A stretch of DNA of 64,000 bases, taken from assembly GCF_907165195.1 (NCBI RefSeq), contig NZ_OU015584.1, positions 1,984,001 to 2,048,000 on the forward strand. The letters run 5' to 3'. Below are positions 8,914 to 20,136 of the stretch, piece after piece. The notes beneath the pieces were generated by a model that did not search any database, had not been told where the DNA came from, and saw only the letters and a list, made by a program, of their open reading frames with translations. The DNA comes from Parvicella tangerina (GTDB taxonomy: Bacteria; Bacteroidota; Bacteroidia; Flavobacteriales_D; Parvicellaceae). The translations under genes were made by a program, and so were the position numbers. Each line of letters begins with the position of its first letter. The first letter of the stretch is position 1.

Positions 8914-10202
8914 TGAAAAATACTACTTTCTATAAGTGCCTCTAGTTTAATGCTTCTTGACCCTTTAAGCAAAACAAGGTGATTCTTGATCTTTTCATAC
9001 GCTCCGGGGTTACTCAGGAAGTCCTCTACTTTTGAAAAGGAAGTATGTCCATCAGAAGCTACTTTTGAGAATTCATCGCCAATCAATACCGTTTTAATAC
9101 CGTGCTGATCTATCCAATCAATGATGGCTTGATGTTCATCTTCCGAAATGCTCCCAAGCTCCTTCATGTCTCCAATGATCGCCAACTTGTTATCTCCTTC
9201 CATATCTTTAAAATTCTCCAGAGCACGTTGCATACTGGTTGGATTAGCATTATAGCAATCAACGATTAGGGTGCATGAATTGACTGTAGAAATCTGTGAA
9301 CGATTATTGTTGGGAACATAAGAACGAAGTGCTTGATTGATTTCTTCGGGTTCTACATCAAAAAAGAGGCCTATACAAATGGCAGCGGTAAAATTCATTT
9401 TGTTATAACTACCAACCAAGTTTGTTTTAATTACTGGGGATTCATAGTCTGATGCTCGCCACTTAAAAGCTAGCAGTGGGTTTAGCGCAGTAACTTCACT
9501 TTTAACCTGCCCTGTTGAGCCATAGGTTATCAGATCGCAAGCTGGAGCATTCTTTAACAAGATCTTGTCATCGGCATTTATAAAGATGGTTCCCTGAATA
9601 CCCTCGATGGCATCATACATCTCCGTTTTTGTTTTGATCACGCCTTCGTAAGAGCCAAAACCTTCAATATGAGCTTTGCCAATATTGGTAATAATGCCAT
9701 GGGTTGGTTCTGCTATTGCACACAATTCATCGATGTCACCAGGTTTGCTAGCCCCCATTTCAATCACTGCAATTTCATGTTGACTGGTCATTCTTAGAAG
9801 GGTAAAAGGGACTCCTAAGTGATTGTTTAAATTGCCCTGTGTTACTAATGTGTTGTACTTCTTTTGTAAGACTGCTGCGATCAATTCTTTAGTGGTAGTT
9901 TTTCCGTTGCTACCCGTAATACCAATTACTGGGATATCAAACTGCTTTCTGTGATGATTTGCAAGGTCCTGCAAAGCGATCAAAACATCTTTAACAAGAA
10001 TCGTGTTATCTGAGTTGTACTTTTCTTCATCAATAACGACATATTTCGCTCCACTCTCTAGTGCTTGTTGAGCAAATTCATTCCCATTAAAATTCTCACC
10101 CTTCAATGCAAAAAATAAACTTCCCTCAACGATATTTCTGGTGTCGGTACAAATCTTCTGTTCGCACGATAAAAAAAGCTGATATATTTCTGCTGTTGTC
10201 AT
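8910..10202 (-). CDS. murF: UDP-N-acetylmuramoyl-tripeptide--D-Ala-D-Ala ligase (MurF)
   Basis: This 430-residue Mur ligase is of normal length. An N-terminal domain (1-85) with SLFFALKGENFNGNEF binds the UDP-precursor, the central ATPase domain has the P-loop GITGSNGKTTTKEL (about 94-107) followed by GNLNNHLGVPF and IEMGASKPGDI, and the C-terminal domain has DCYNANPTSM and GDMKELG. MurF adds D-Ala-D-Ala to UDP-MurNAc-tripeptide, the last cytoplasmic step of the peptidoglycan precursor. TSMQRAL and DMKELG distinguish MurF from MurC/D/E. It heads a two-gene operon with the folate cyclo-ligase, and diverges from the propeller/phosphatase gene at 10377. Confidence 0.95.
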   Translation of the reverse strand: MTTAEIYQLFLSCEQKICTDTRNIVEGSLFFALKGENFNGNEFAQQALESGAKYVVIDEEKYNSDNTILVKDVLIALQDLANHHRKQFDIPVIGITGSNGKTTTKELIAAVLQKKYNTLVTQGNLNNHLGVPFTLLRMTSQHEIAVIEMGASKPGDIDELCAIAEPTHGIITNIGKAHIEGFGSYEGVIKTKTEMYDAIEGIQGTIFINADDKILLKNAPACDLITYGSTGQVKSEVTALNPLLAFKWRASDYESPVIKTNLVGSYNKMNFTAAICIGLFFDVEPEEINQALRSYVPNNNRSQISTVNSCTLIVDCYNANPTSMQRALENFKDMEGDNKLAIIGDMKELGSISEDEHQAIIDWIDQHGIKTVLIGDEFSKVASDGHTSFSKVEDFLSNPGAYEKIKNHLVLLKGSRSIKLEALIESSIFQ

Positions 10203-10376
10203 ACTAATTGGTTTACAGAATACAATTTTACATTTTTTATTCTTACCAAATTTCTAGGGCGTATTTCAGTTATAAATAGCCCATTGTTATTAGTAAGTCC
10301 TAAACGAAGAACTGTAAATAAATTCTTACCTTCGTATTCTTATAAGATTAACTATCTTTCCATAAACCTGAACCAC

Positions 10377-13300
10377 GTGATAAAGAAAATTAAAACACTC
10401 TCGTATTACTTAGTTTTATTGGTATTTATAGCTTTTTTTAGCTTGAGTAAACAAGCACAAATAACAGCTCCACATATTACCAACTACACTACCAAAGATT
10501 ATGGTGCGTTAAAATCTCCTGAGGTTTGGTCTATCGCTCAAGGAGATGACGGACTAATGTATTTCGGATTTGTGAATGAGATTGGGGTTTTTGATGGTGA
10601 AACCTGGAGCTTCATAGCACTTGAGAACACGCTGAACATTACATCGTTGGATTATCACGAGGGGAGATTATACTTTGGTGCTTATGGTAAGTTCGGTTAC
10701 CTGGAAGCTAATGAACATGGAGACTTGTCGACTACCTTACTTTCTAAAGACGCTGGTGTATTCAGCAATGTGTGGCGTATTCATTACTTAAACGGGGTGA
10801 CCTACTTTCAATCTTACGAGGGAATCTTTGCTTATAACGGAGAAAAAGTAGAGTCCATCTTGCCTAAAACCAGTTTTCATCTTTCCTTTACTTGTAATAA
10901 TAAATTATTTGTAAGACAGCGTGATGTGGGGCTCATGCAAGTTAATGGGCTCACCCCAGAATTGATTAATTCGCATCCAATTCTTAAAGAATATGGTTTG
11001 TTTGAGGCTTTTCAGGTCAGTGACAAAGATGCTTTTATTGTAACCATGGAGAAGGGGTTGCAAAAAACTTCTGCAGACCTCTCAGGCTCTTTGTCCTATC
11101 TCTGCCCAGATACTTGTTCTGTATTTACAAACAAAGGGATTATTGGAGGTGTTCAATTATCTAATAATCTTTTCGCATTATATTCTGCTAATCACGGATG
11201 CTACTTTACCAATGCTTTCGGAGATTATCAAGGAAGAATAGGACAGTTTTCTGGACTAGCTTCAGACGAGGTAAAAGATGCGTACGTAGATGATAATGGA
11301 AAACTATGGCTAGCTACTGGAAACGGCATAGCCAAGGTTGAAGTAATGGAGCCTCTGGAGTTCATAGGGGAAGACTTTGGTGTGAATGGAAACGTGCAAT
11401 GTCTGGCTAAGTTCAAAGGACAGAAATTCGTAGGAACATCTTTAGGTCTGGTGAAGGAGGATACTAATAGGACTTTGTTCTTTAAAGAAACAAGTTTAAA
11501 GCAGCAGGTCTGGGATATTCAAGTAGTAGAAGACAAACTATTCATAGCCACATCAGGTGGGCTTTTTGAGACCATGGATGGTGAGAATTATACAATTAAA
11601 TACGGAGGAAACTTTAATCAGATCTACTATGATGAATTAAACAAATTTCTAATTGTTGCAGGGGAGGATCAAACAATGATCTTAGATGGTTTTGCCAATT
11701 GGGGAGTATTCAGTTATACGGCATTCTCTGGGGGTAACAAAACTAATGTGGTTTATGATCAAAAGAACAATTGTTATTGGGTAGGATCAAGCACTGGGGG
11801 AATCTTGAAAATAACATTTGACGGGTTTGAGTTCAATTACAAAATATACGGATTGCAGGAGGGAGAAGGGTTAAGAGTTGGTGAACCAATAATACCTTTC
11901 GATATTGAAGGTTCTGCGCTATTTGGAACACCTCTAGATTTATTGGAGTTTACTAATGAGCAAGAAGCTATGGAAGAGCTGAAGTCTTCTGGAGCATGGA
12001 ATGATACCATGATTAATTATCCAGAGTTTTATCCTGGGTCATTTTTCGAAGCTGAAAAGTATTTCTTAGGATCATCAAAAAACTATCAGTACTACCTTGA
12101 AGCAGGTGTAGGTATTCTCATTGGAGTCGTAGACAACAAAGTGGGGGTGTTCAATGAAGGAGAATTTGATGTTTCAAAGTTCAATACACTTAAATTAGGA
12201 AGGATAAACTTTCTGCAGATCGAAGAAGAAGGCATGTATGTTGGGGGATCTGGAGGTATGGCACTTGTAGACCTGCTCACATTACTAAACGCAGATAGCG
12301 TTGTTAGAAATGTACACGTAAACATCAGAGAAATCACTTACAACGATTCATTATCAGTTGGTACGTATGGAGACTTTAAGCATTTACAAGTTCCCTACAA
12401 TAGAAATAACATCAATTTCAAAATAGCCTCTACAACAATTCATAACAGCACCAAACCACTTTATTCATGGAGGCTTGTGGGTGATAATGATAGTTGGAGC
12501 GAGTGGAGTAGTAATACCGTGCTAAGTTTTAAGAACTTACATGAAGGAAAGTACAAACTAGAGGTCAAAGCAAAAGACGCTTTTGGTAATGTCAGTGAGG
12601 TAAAAAGCTTTTCCTTCGAGGTGGAAACTCCATGGTACCGAACTACCTGGGCTTATCTGTTATATTTATTACTATTTATTGTTGTTGTCTATTTGGCCAT
12701 CGTTCTGGGTAGAGCAAGGTTGAAAGCTCAAAATCAACGACTAGAAGAGACGGTTCAAGAGAGAACAGAAGAGATCAGGCATAAGAACGCTGAGCTGGAG
12801 CACTCTTACATGGAGATAGCTGAACAAAAACAAGAAATTACTGACAGTATCAATTATGCACAGCGAATTCAACAAGCAATTTTACCCTTAGAAGAGAATA
12901 TCGAGCAATATATCTCAGAGTACTTCGTGCTTTTTCAACCTAAGGATATTGTCTCGGGAGACTTTTATTGGTTTGCCAATACCAATGGAAGGAGCATCTT
13001 TGTTTGTGCAGACTGTACCGGACATGGCGTTCCTGGCGCATTCATGAGCATGATCGGTTCGGATAAGCTAAACCAAGCCATTTTAGAAGGACAATTAACC
13101 AATCCAGCAGATATTCTCAGCTTTGTGAACGTAGGTATAAAAAGAGCGTTGCGTCAAAATGAAGAAGCTGAAAATGCTTCCAGAGATGGAATGGATGCCA
13201 CAATTGTTTCCATCGATAAACAAAACATGAACCTTCAGGTATCCGGTGCTCACAACTCACTGGTCTTAATTCGTGATGGTGAACTTACAGAGTTTAAAAC

Positions 13301-13589
13301 AACCAAGGTAGCTGTAGCCGGGTTTACTCCAGAAGATCAAGTGTATGATCTTACGGAATACGACCTTAAAGAAGGGGATTGTCTCTACATGACGACCGAT
13401 GGTTATGTAGATCAGTTCGGTGGACCTAAAGGCAAGAAGCTTAAATCAGCAGTTTATAAACGAATGTTACTTGAGATTTGGCAAAAGCCAATGGATGAGC
13501 AGCGTGAATACCTGAGTAACTATATGAAAGAGTGGATGGGCGATCATGAACAAATTGATGATATTTGTGTGGTGGGGATCAAGGTCTAA
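10377..13589 (+). CDS. Regulator-propeller sensor with SpoIIE-type PP2C phosphatase output
   Basis: The frame is open from 10284, but a GTG at 10377 places a good signal peptide (IKKIKTLSYYLVLLVFIAFFSLSKQAQ) at the N-terminus, so I take it as the start (about 1070 residues). The order is: periplasmic beta-propeller repeats (about 30-690), a Y_Y_Y Ig-like domain (about 700-757, ending PWYRTTWAYLL), one membrane helix (about 758-778), a coiled coil (LEETVQERTEEIRHKNAELE), a short DSINYAQRIQQAILP linker helix, and a cytoplasmic SpoIIE phosphatase (about 854-1068). The metal-site motifs GDFYW, ADCTGHGVPGAFMS, RDGMDATIV, TTDGYVDQFGG and QIDDICVVGI are all present. It resembles hybrid two-component sugar sensors with the kinase replaced by a Ser/Thr phosphatase. 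Its signal and its target are unknown. Confidence 0.88.
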   Translation: MIKKIKTLSYYLVLLVFIAFFSLSKQAQITAPHITNYTTKDYGALKSPEVWSIAQGDDGLMYFGFVNEIGVFDGETWSFIALENTLNITSLDYHEGRLYFGAYGKFGYLEANEHGDLSTTLLSKDAGVFSNVWRIHYLNGVTYFQSYEGIFAYNGEKVESILPKTSFHLSFTCNNKLFVRQRDVGLMQVNGLTPELINSHPILKEYGLFEAFQVSDKDAFIVTMEKGLQKTSADLSGSLSYLCPDTCSVFTNKGIIGGVQLSNNLFALYSANHGCYFTNAFGDYQGRIGQFSGLASDEVKDAYVDDNGKLWLATGNGIAKVEVMEPLEFIGEDFGVNGNVQCLAKFKGQKFVGTSLGLVKEDTNRTLFFKETSLKQQVWDIQVVEDKLFIATSGGLFETMDGENYTIKYGGNFNQIYYDELNKFLIVAGEDQTMILDGFANWGVFSYTAFSGGNKTNVVYDQKNNCYWVGSSTGGILKITFDGFEFNYKIYGLQEGEGLRVGEPIIPFDIEGSALFGTPLDLLEFTNEQEAMEELKSSGAWNDTMINYPEFYPGSFFEAEKYFLGSSKNYQYYLEAGVGILIGVVDNKVGVFNEGEFDVSKFNTLKLGRINFLQIEEEGMYVGGSGGMALVDLLTLLNADSVVRNVHVNIREITYNDSLSVGTYGDFKHLQVPYNRNNINFKIASTTIHNSTKPLYSWRLVGDNDSWSEWSSNTVLSFKNLHEGKYKLEVKAKDAFGNVSEVKSFSFEVETPWYRTTWAYLLYLLLFIVVVYLAIVLGRARLKAQNQRLEETVQERTEEIRHKNAELEHSYMEIAEQKQEITDSINYAQRIQQAILPLEENIEQYISEYFVLFQPKDIVSGDFYWFANTNGRSIFVCADCTGHGVPGAFMSMIGSDKLNQAILEGQLTNPADILSFVNVGIKRALRQNEEAENASRDGMDATIVSIDKQNMNLQVSGAHNSLVLIRDGELTEFKTTKVAVAGFTPEDQVYDLTEYDLKEGDCLYMTTDGYVDQFGGPKGKKLKSAVYKRMLLEIWQKPMDEQREYLSNYMKEWMGDHEQIDDICVVGIKV

Positions 13590-13626
13590 ATCTTGTTCTC
13601 CATGAAATGCTTTTTAACTTGTTTGA

Positions 13627-14094
13627 ATGAAGTATTCAAAAGGTTACATTCGGATAAAAGGTGATAAAATCAAGATCACATTTAATGAAAATAGGTCTGA
13701 TCGATCTGTAAGATTTAGTACTGATGACATTAAAGAGTTTGCCACATTTCGAAAAAGAAATACGGTTGATATCAATAAATGGGTTCTAGGAGGCATATTC
13801 TTAGCAGTATTGATCTTGTGGATTATATTGAGCGAGAATTTAGGATATAAAGAGGAGTTTAAAAAGTATGATGTTATCGTGATGCCTGCAACAATTATAC
13901 TCTTCTTTACAACACTCTTTATTGATATTTTGGGAGATACTTACTTTGTTAGACACTTGATTCGTCTGCTCTTTTTTAGCTGGTATAAAAACTATTTAAT
14001 TATCATGCTGAAGTCTGGAGCGGAGTTAGAAATACCCGTAAGAAACTCGAAAGAAGCTTATCGAATTATGGAGGTTATTGAAAATAGGCCCTGA
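13627..14094 (+). CDS. Small membrane protein of unknown function
   Basis: This 155-residue protein has a short N-terminal beta segment (YIRIKGDKIKITFNENRSDRSVRF), two clear membrane helices (about 55-74 and 88-110), a possible re-entrant hydrophobic stretch near 117-128, and a C-terminal segment LKSGAELEIPVRNSKEAYRIMEVIE. It has no family I can name. Its layout, with a beta segment, helix pair and cytosolic tail, mirrors the 161-residue protein at 15913 on the other side of pyrG. They may be distant paralogues. It follows the SpoIIE gene by 37 bases on the same strand and could be co-transcribed with it. Confidence 0.65.
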   Translation: MKYSKGYIRIKGDKIKITFNENRSDRSVRFSTDDIKEFATFRKRNTVDINKWVLGGIFLAVLILWIILSENLGYKEEFKKYDVIVMPATIILFFTTLFIDILGDTYFVRHLIRLLFFSWYKNYLIIMLKSGAELEIPVRNSKEAYRIMEVIENRP

Positions 14095-14190
14095 ATAGGT
14101 ATTGGGCAACTATTTTCCTCTTTATCAATTGCGTAACAATTCTTCACATGATTATAGTTAAAAACTTTGGTCGAAAAATTAGGCATATCC

Positions 14191-15883
<1,693 letters not shown>

Positions 15884-15912
15884 AAGTTATTTAGGCTACT
15901 TCATTTCAAATC

Positions 15913-16398
15913 ATGGCTAGAACATTTGCACTCAAAAGAGGCTATTGTCATATTGATGACGAAAATCTGATGATATCCATGTCAGATCAACCTTACAAAG
16001 TGAAGAATCCCAAAGTGAACTTTCAACGGGTTTTCTTCGGTGCCATCTTTGTACTGTCTGTCGTGTTCTTGGTTCAAGCTTTGAATGGCGCACAAAAGGC
16101 GATGGTTATTTTTTATGGCTTTGCGGCTGGCATTGTTGGTTTGAACCTATTGCTGAATTGGAACAAAAACAACGATACTTGTATTCCTGTAAAAGATGTA
16201 AGCTGCATTGAGTATAAACCTGCTGGTTCGCTAACAAATGATTTCTTTCTCGTTAAATATGTCTCTAACGGACGAAAAAAACAGCGCATCCTGATGCTCC
16301 ATCGTTCAATTCGGGGAAATAAAAAGGAGTTAGAAAAGATCAAAAAACACTTATCAACTGTATCAGACATAGATTGTAATGACGCTAAAACCAAGTGA
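15913..16398 (+). CDS. Small two-helix membrane protein, function unknown
   Basis: This 161-residue protein has an N-terminal cytosolic segment (ALKRGYCHIDDENLMISMSDQP), two membrane helices (about 39-57 and 63-80), and a basic cytosolic C-terminal part (about 85-161, with a probable beta strand CIEYKPAGSLTNDFFLVKYVSNGRKKQRILML). It may be a distant relative of the protein at 13627. It follows pyrG closely and overlaps the thioesterase start by 20 bases, so these three genes probably form one transcript. Function unknown. Confidence 0.7.
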   Translation: MARTFALKRGYCHIDDENLMISMSDQPYKVKNPKVNFQRVFFGAIFVLSVVFLVQALNGAQKAMVIFYGFAAGIVGLNLLLNWNKNNDTCIPVKDVSCIEYKPAGSLTNDFFLVKYVSNGRKKQRILMLHRSIRGNKKELEKIKKHLSTVSDIDCNDAKTK

Positions 16399-16789
16399 TA
16401 TTGTACAAAGAATGATGGACAGCGATAGCATGAGTCAATGGCTAGGTATAAAAGTGCTTGAGGTGGAGATCGACCATTGTAAACTTCAAATGACTGTTAG
16501 AGAAGATATGGTCAATGGATTTAATATTGCACATGGAGGAATCACTTATTCATTGGCTGACTCTTGTGTGGCTTTTGCTGCCAATACCAACGGAAGCATA
16601 GCTGTTTCTGTAGAGTCCTCAATATCTCATCTGCAAAAAGTGATGATCAACGATGTTTTAACTGCTAGAGCTGAGCTTATTTCTAAAAATGCCAAAATGG
16701 GTACTTATCAGGTAGTGGTAACCAATCAGAATAATGACAAAGTGGCGCACTTCAAAGGGGTGATGTATTTCACAAAAAGAAACCACTAA
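16379..16789 (+). CDS. PaaI-type hotdog-fold thioesterase
   Basis: This 136-residue hotdog-fold protein has the PaaI signature VNGFNIAHGGITYSLADSCVAFAANT (about 45-70), in which the AHGG(I/V) loop and the following helix form the active site. SVESSISHLQKV is also typical of this subfamily. PaaI hydrolyses (hydroxy)phenylacetyl-CoA thioesters in the phenylacetate pathway and protects CoA from stalled adducts. No other paa gene is in this window, so the actual acyl-CoA substrate may differ. The start overlaps the upstream membrane-protein gene by 20 bases. Confidence 0.85.
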   Translation: MTLKPSDIVQRMMDSDSMSQWLGIKVLEVEIDHCKLQMTVREDMVNGFNIAHGGITYSLADSCVAFAANTNGSIAVSVESSISHLQKVMINDVLTARAELISKNAKMGTYQVVVTNQNNDKVAHFKGVMYFTKRNH

Positions 16790-16901
16790 CTCATTGATAT
16801 ACAGTTATTGCTTGTTGACATCCCTGTCTGATTGTTAAAATGTATGCAAAATATGTACAGTTGTTGTTAGTAGATTTGTAGGTATCTAACGCTGAATCTA
16901 T

Positions 16902-18332
16902 ATGAGAGAAAGTTTTGATGATGAAAATGAAGATCTGGGGTTTTCCCCAGTGAACAAATACGAGCAAATGATCGCTGACCAATCTAACGCCTATTTTGAT
17001 GTGGAAGAGATGGAAGAGATCATAGAGTTTTATATTGAAGAAGAAGAACTCGATAAGGCGCTTGGGGCCTGTGAATTTGGACTGTCTCAACACCCTAACG
17101 AAGCTGGTATACTCATCTTGAAAAGTGAAATACATTTAGAAAAGGATCAATCTAAACTAGCACTCGAATCATTACAAAAAGCCATTGCGCACAACCCTTG
17201 TAATCCTGAAACCTACTCGGCTATCGGAGGGGTGTACGCAAGGTTGAAAAGTCCTCGTGAGGCGATTTACTACTACGAGAAATCCTTAGATTTCTATGGC
17301 AAGGAAGAGCGTGAAGAAGTGCTGTTTGATATCGCTTTCGAGTTTCAAAATCTGCGTCAATTTGGAGATGCACTACGGTATTTGAAAGAAATTCTGGATA
17401 ACAACCCTCAGAATGAAACGGCAATGTTCGAAATAGGGCTTTGCTACAGTGAAATGGATCTGGCCGATGAAGCGGTAACCTATTTTTCAAAATATCTAGA
17501 CGAATATCCTTATTCGTATATCGGTTGGTTTAATCTGGCAAACGCCTACATGAAACAAGGAAACTACGACATGGCAATCTTTGCTTTCGATTACAGTGCG
17601 ATTATCAACGAGTTCTTTCCAGCAGCCTACTACGGCAAAGCGAACGGGTTTATCCAAAAAGGAGAGTATGAGAAAGCCATTGTAGTGCTGAATGAAACGT
17701 TTGGTCTTGAGCAACCGCATTCTTTCGTCTACTGTACGATAGGAGAGTGCTACGAAAAAATGAATGAATTGGATAAGGCGCTGTCGTTCTATGAAAAGGC
17801 AATTGAGATCGACTACGGCTATCCGGATGCTTGGATTGGCCTAGCTGTGGTCTACAAGATGAAGAAGGACTACGAAAAAGCACTTAAACACATTAACAAG
17901 GCAACACAGTATAGTGCCAATAATATTGATACCATGAGCATCAAAGCAGAGATCCTGGAAGAAATGGGAAGCTTTGAGGATGCCCTGTTGATCTATAAGG
18001 ATATTCTTGCTGATTACCCAGAAGAGGAAGACACGCATTACAATCTGGGTTCATTGTTGGCTGATATGGGCCACGAAGAAGAAGCCATTGATGCGTTAGA
18101 AATTGGTTATGAAAAAACAAAATCTGCAGAGATTTTCTTTAAAATGACGGCCATAGCTTTCGAAAGTAATAACACTAAACTCGGCATGAGTTTACTTGCA
18201 AAAGGGATTGACAGACATAAACAGGATATTCAAAAATTCTATGATTTTTACCCGAATTTTAGAGATAGTAAAGAAATTGTAGCTTTGCTGACCGAAGAGC
18301 TAGGAGAGAATTTTGATTCGAAAGAAAATTAG
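16902..18332 (+). CDS. Tetratricopeptide-repeat protein
   Basis: This 476-residue cytoplasmic protein consists almost entirely of TPR units of 34 residues from about residue 25 to 440 (roughly 10-12). Examples are SEIHLEKDQSKLALESLQKA, AIGGVYARLKSPREAIYYYE and NLANAYMKQGNYDMAIFAF. The N-terminal 30 residues are acidic (ESFDDENEDLGFSP). TPR solenoids bind other proteins or peptides and no catalytic domain is attached. It is the first gene of a cluster with gaps of only 2 and 5 bases to the next two genes, followed by aroE. Confidence 0.9.
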   Translation: MRESFDDENEDLGFSPVNKYEQMIADQSNAYFDVEEMEEIIEFYIEEEELDKALGACEFGLSQHPNEAGILILKSEIHLEKDQSKLALESLQKAIAHNPCNPETYSAIGGVYARLKSPREAIYYYEKSLDFYGKEEREEVLFDIAFEFQNLRQFGDALRYLKEILDNNPQNETAMFEIGLCYSEMDLADEAVTYFSKYLDEYPYSYIGWFNLANAYMKQGNYDMAIFAFDYSAIINEFFPAAYYGKANGFIQKGEYEKAIVVLNETFGLEQPHSFVYCTIGECYEKMNELDKALSFYEKAIEIDYGYPDAWIGLAVVYKMKKDYEKALKHINKATQYSANNIDTMSIKAEILEEMGSFEDALLIYKDILADYPEEEDTHYNLGSLLADMGHEEEAIDALEIGYEKTKSAEIFFKMTAIAFESNNTKLGMSLLAKGIDRHKQDIQKFYDFYPNFRDSKEIVALLTEELGENFDSKEN

Positions 18333-18334
18333 AC

Positions 18335-19135
18335 ATGAATTTTAAGTTAACATATATCCCTAAAAGGGAAGAGAAACCAAGAGATAAAGGAGTTACCATG
18401 ATGATGGATAAAGGACTCAGCCTAAAAGAGGTAGAGGCCTATCTGGATGGTAAAGCACATCTTACCGATCTAGTCAAATTTGGATTCGGAACATCGTTCA
18501 TTACCCCCAATCTGAAAGAAAAGATCGATCTATACAAATCGGCTGGAATCCAACCGTATTTTGGAGGTACTTTGTTTGAAGCGTTTTATGTAAGAAACAA
18601 AATCAATGACTACCGCAAATTGGTGGATAAGATGGGATTGGATACCCTGGAGGTTTCTGATGGTTCAGTGATTATTCCGAATGACGAAAAATGTGAGATC
18701 ATTCACAAGTTTGCAAAAGACTATCGCGTGCTCAGTGAAGTTGGGTCTAAAGAAGCTGGAATTATTATTAGTCCGGCTAAATGGATTAAGATGATGACGA
18801 ATGAGCTGGAAGCGGGTTCCTGGAAAGTAATTGCTGAAGGTAGAGAAAGTGGTTCTGTTGGAATCTTTAGACCAAATGGTAAACCACACACGATGTTAGT
18901 AAACAAGATTATTTCCAAAGTAAAACCAGAAAACATCCTGTGGGAAGCTCCTGCCAAGAGTCAGCAAGTCTGGTTCATCAACTTATTCGGAGCCAATGTA
19001 AATCTCGGAAACATAGCTCCTACAGATATGATTCCATTAGAGTGCTTGAGACTAGGTTTACGAGGAGATACTTTCTTTAATTATCTGCCTGAAAAGATCG
19101 TTGCATCGAAAAAACAAATGCAAGAGAAAGAATAA
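18335..19135 (+). CDS. Phosphosulfolactate synthase family protein (ComA-like)
   Basis: This 266-residue TIM-barrel protein belongs to the ComA family. In methanogens the family adds sulfite to phosphoenolpyruvate to form 3-phosphosulfolactate, the first step to coenzyme M. Recognisable segments are RDKGVTMMMDKGLSLKEVEAYL, KFGFGTSFITPNLKEKI, QPYFGGTLFEAFYVRNK, LEVSDGSVIIP and SEVGSKE, together with the C-terminal LECLRLGLRGDT. A coenzyme M role is not expected in this organism. A sulfonate such as a sulfolactate or sulfonolipid precursor is a possible product, by inference. It sits 2 bases after the TPR gene and 5 before the PopT gene. Confidence 0.85.
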   Translation: MNFKLTYIPKREEKPRDKGVTMMMDKGLSLKEVEAYLDGKAHLTDLVKFGFGTSFITPNLKEKIDLYKSAGIQPYFGGTLFEAFYVRNKINDYRKLVDKMGLDTLEVSDGSVIIPNDEKCEIIHKFAKDYRVLSEVGSKEAGIIISPAKWIKMMTNELEAGSWKVIAEGRESGSVGIFRPNGKPHTMLVNKIISKVKPENILWEAPAKSQQVWFINLFGANVNLGNIAPTDMIPLECLRLGLRGDTFFNYLPEKIVASKKQMQEKE

Positions 19136-19140
19136 TCGTA

Positions 19141-20136
19141 ATGAGTAAGCGTACGATCAAAGACTATTTGCTCATTTCTGCCAAGGGCTTGGGAATGGGT
19201 GCAGCAGATGTAGTGCCAGGAGTTTCAGGTGGCACAGTAGCCTTTATTACTGGAATATACGAGGAGTTACTAACCTCAATCAGTAACATCAACTTTAAAG
19301 CCATTAAGATCCTCAATGATGAGGGTGTTAAAGCATTCTGGAAGCATGTAAATGGCTGGTTCTTTGTTTCGCTCTTGATGGGGATAGTGGTAAGTTTTGT
19401 GAGCCTAGCGAAAGTGGCTAAATACCTCATGGAGCACGAACCGATAGCATTATGGAGTTTTTTCTTCGGATTGGTTGCTGCTTCCATTTTTTACGTGGGT
19501 AAAGAGGTGAAAAACAAAGATGCAAAGGCTGGAATTGGTTTTATTGCTGGAGCTGCCATTGCCTATTATATCACTATTCTGCCTCCCTTAACAGGCGATT
19601 CTGATTCTTTACTCATGCTGTTCTTTGCTGGAATGATCGCTATATGTGCGATGATTCTGCCCGGGATTTCAGGTAGTTTTATTCTTCTAATCCTTGGAGC
19701 TTATCAAACCTTGATGATTGCCATAGACAGTATGGATCTGGTTGTTTTTGCTGTGTTTGCAGCGGGAGCAGGGGCTGGTCTAATCTCTTTCTCCAGAGCC
19801 TTGAAATGGCTTTTTGAAAAGTACGAATCCATGACCATTGCCGTGTTGAGTGGTTTTCTTCTGGGGTCTTTAAATAAGCTTTGGCCTTGGAAACATGTTT
19901 CTGAGGTTTATGTTAAACATGCTGGAGAACCTAAAGAAGAAATCGTTCATTTAGTAGAGAATAATGTTTTGCCGTCTGACTACCAAACCTTTGAATTGGT
20001 AGGGGATGATTTGGTGTATTCAAGTGCAGATCCTCAAGTAGCTATTGCTGCCGTATGTGCAGTGGTTGGTTTTGCTTTGATCTTCGGAATCGAGTTCGCT
20101 GCAAAGAAACTGGGTGGAAAACCTGAAGAGAAATAA
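19141..20136 (+). CDS. DUF368/PopT family polyprenyl-phosphate transporter
   Basis: This 331-residue polytopic membrane protein has about eight or nine hydrophobic helices. The two DUF368 signatures are present: GLGMGAADVVPGVSGGTVAFITGIYEELL at the N-terminus (about 17-45) and ICAMILPGISGSFILLILGAYQTL in the middle (about 170-195), an internal repeat built on PG(V/I)SG. DUF368 proteins (PopT) have been shown to recycle undecaprenyl phosphate across the cytoplasmic membrane for cell-wall and surface-glycan synthesis. The stop overlaps the aroE start (TAATG), indicating coupling. Confidence 0.88.
   Translation: MSKRTIKDYLLISAKGLGMGAADVVPGVSGGTVAFITGIYEELLTSISNINFKAIKILNDEGVKAFWKHVNGWFFVSLLMGIVVSFVSLAKVAKYLMEHEPIALWSFFFGLVAASIFYVGKEVKNKDAKAGIGFIAGAAIAYYITILPPLTGDSDSLLMLFFAGMIAICAMILPGISGSFILLILGAYQTLMIAIDSMDLVVFAVFAAGAGAGLISFSRALKWLFEKYESMTIAVLSGFLLGSLNKLWPWKHVSEVYVKHAGEPKEEIVHLVENNVLPSDYQTFELVGDDLVYSSADPQVAIAAVCAVVGFALIFGIEFAAKKLGGKPEEK

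Noticed and set aside
10284-10376. Upstream TTG start for the propeller/SpoIIE gene
   Set aside because: It would place 31 polar residues before the signal peptide; GTG at 10377 is better placed.
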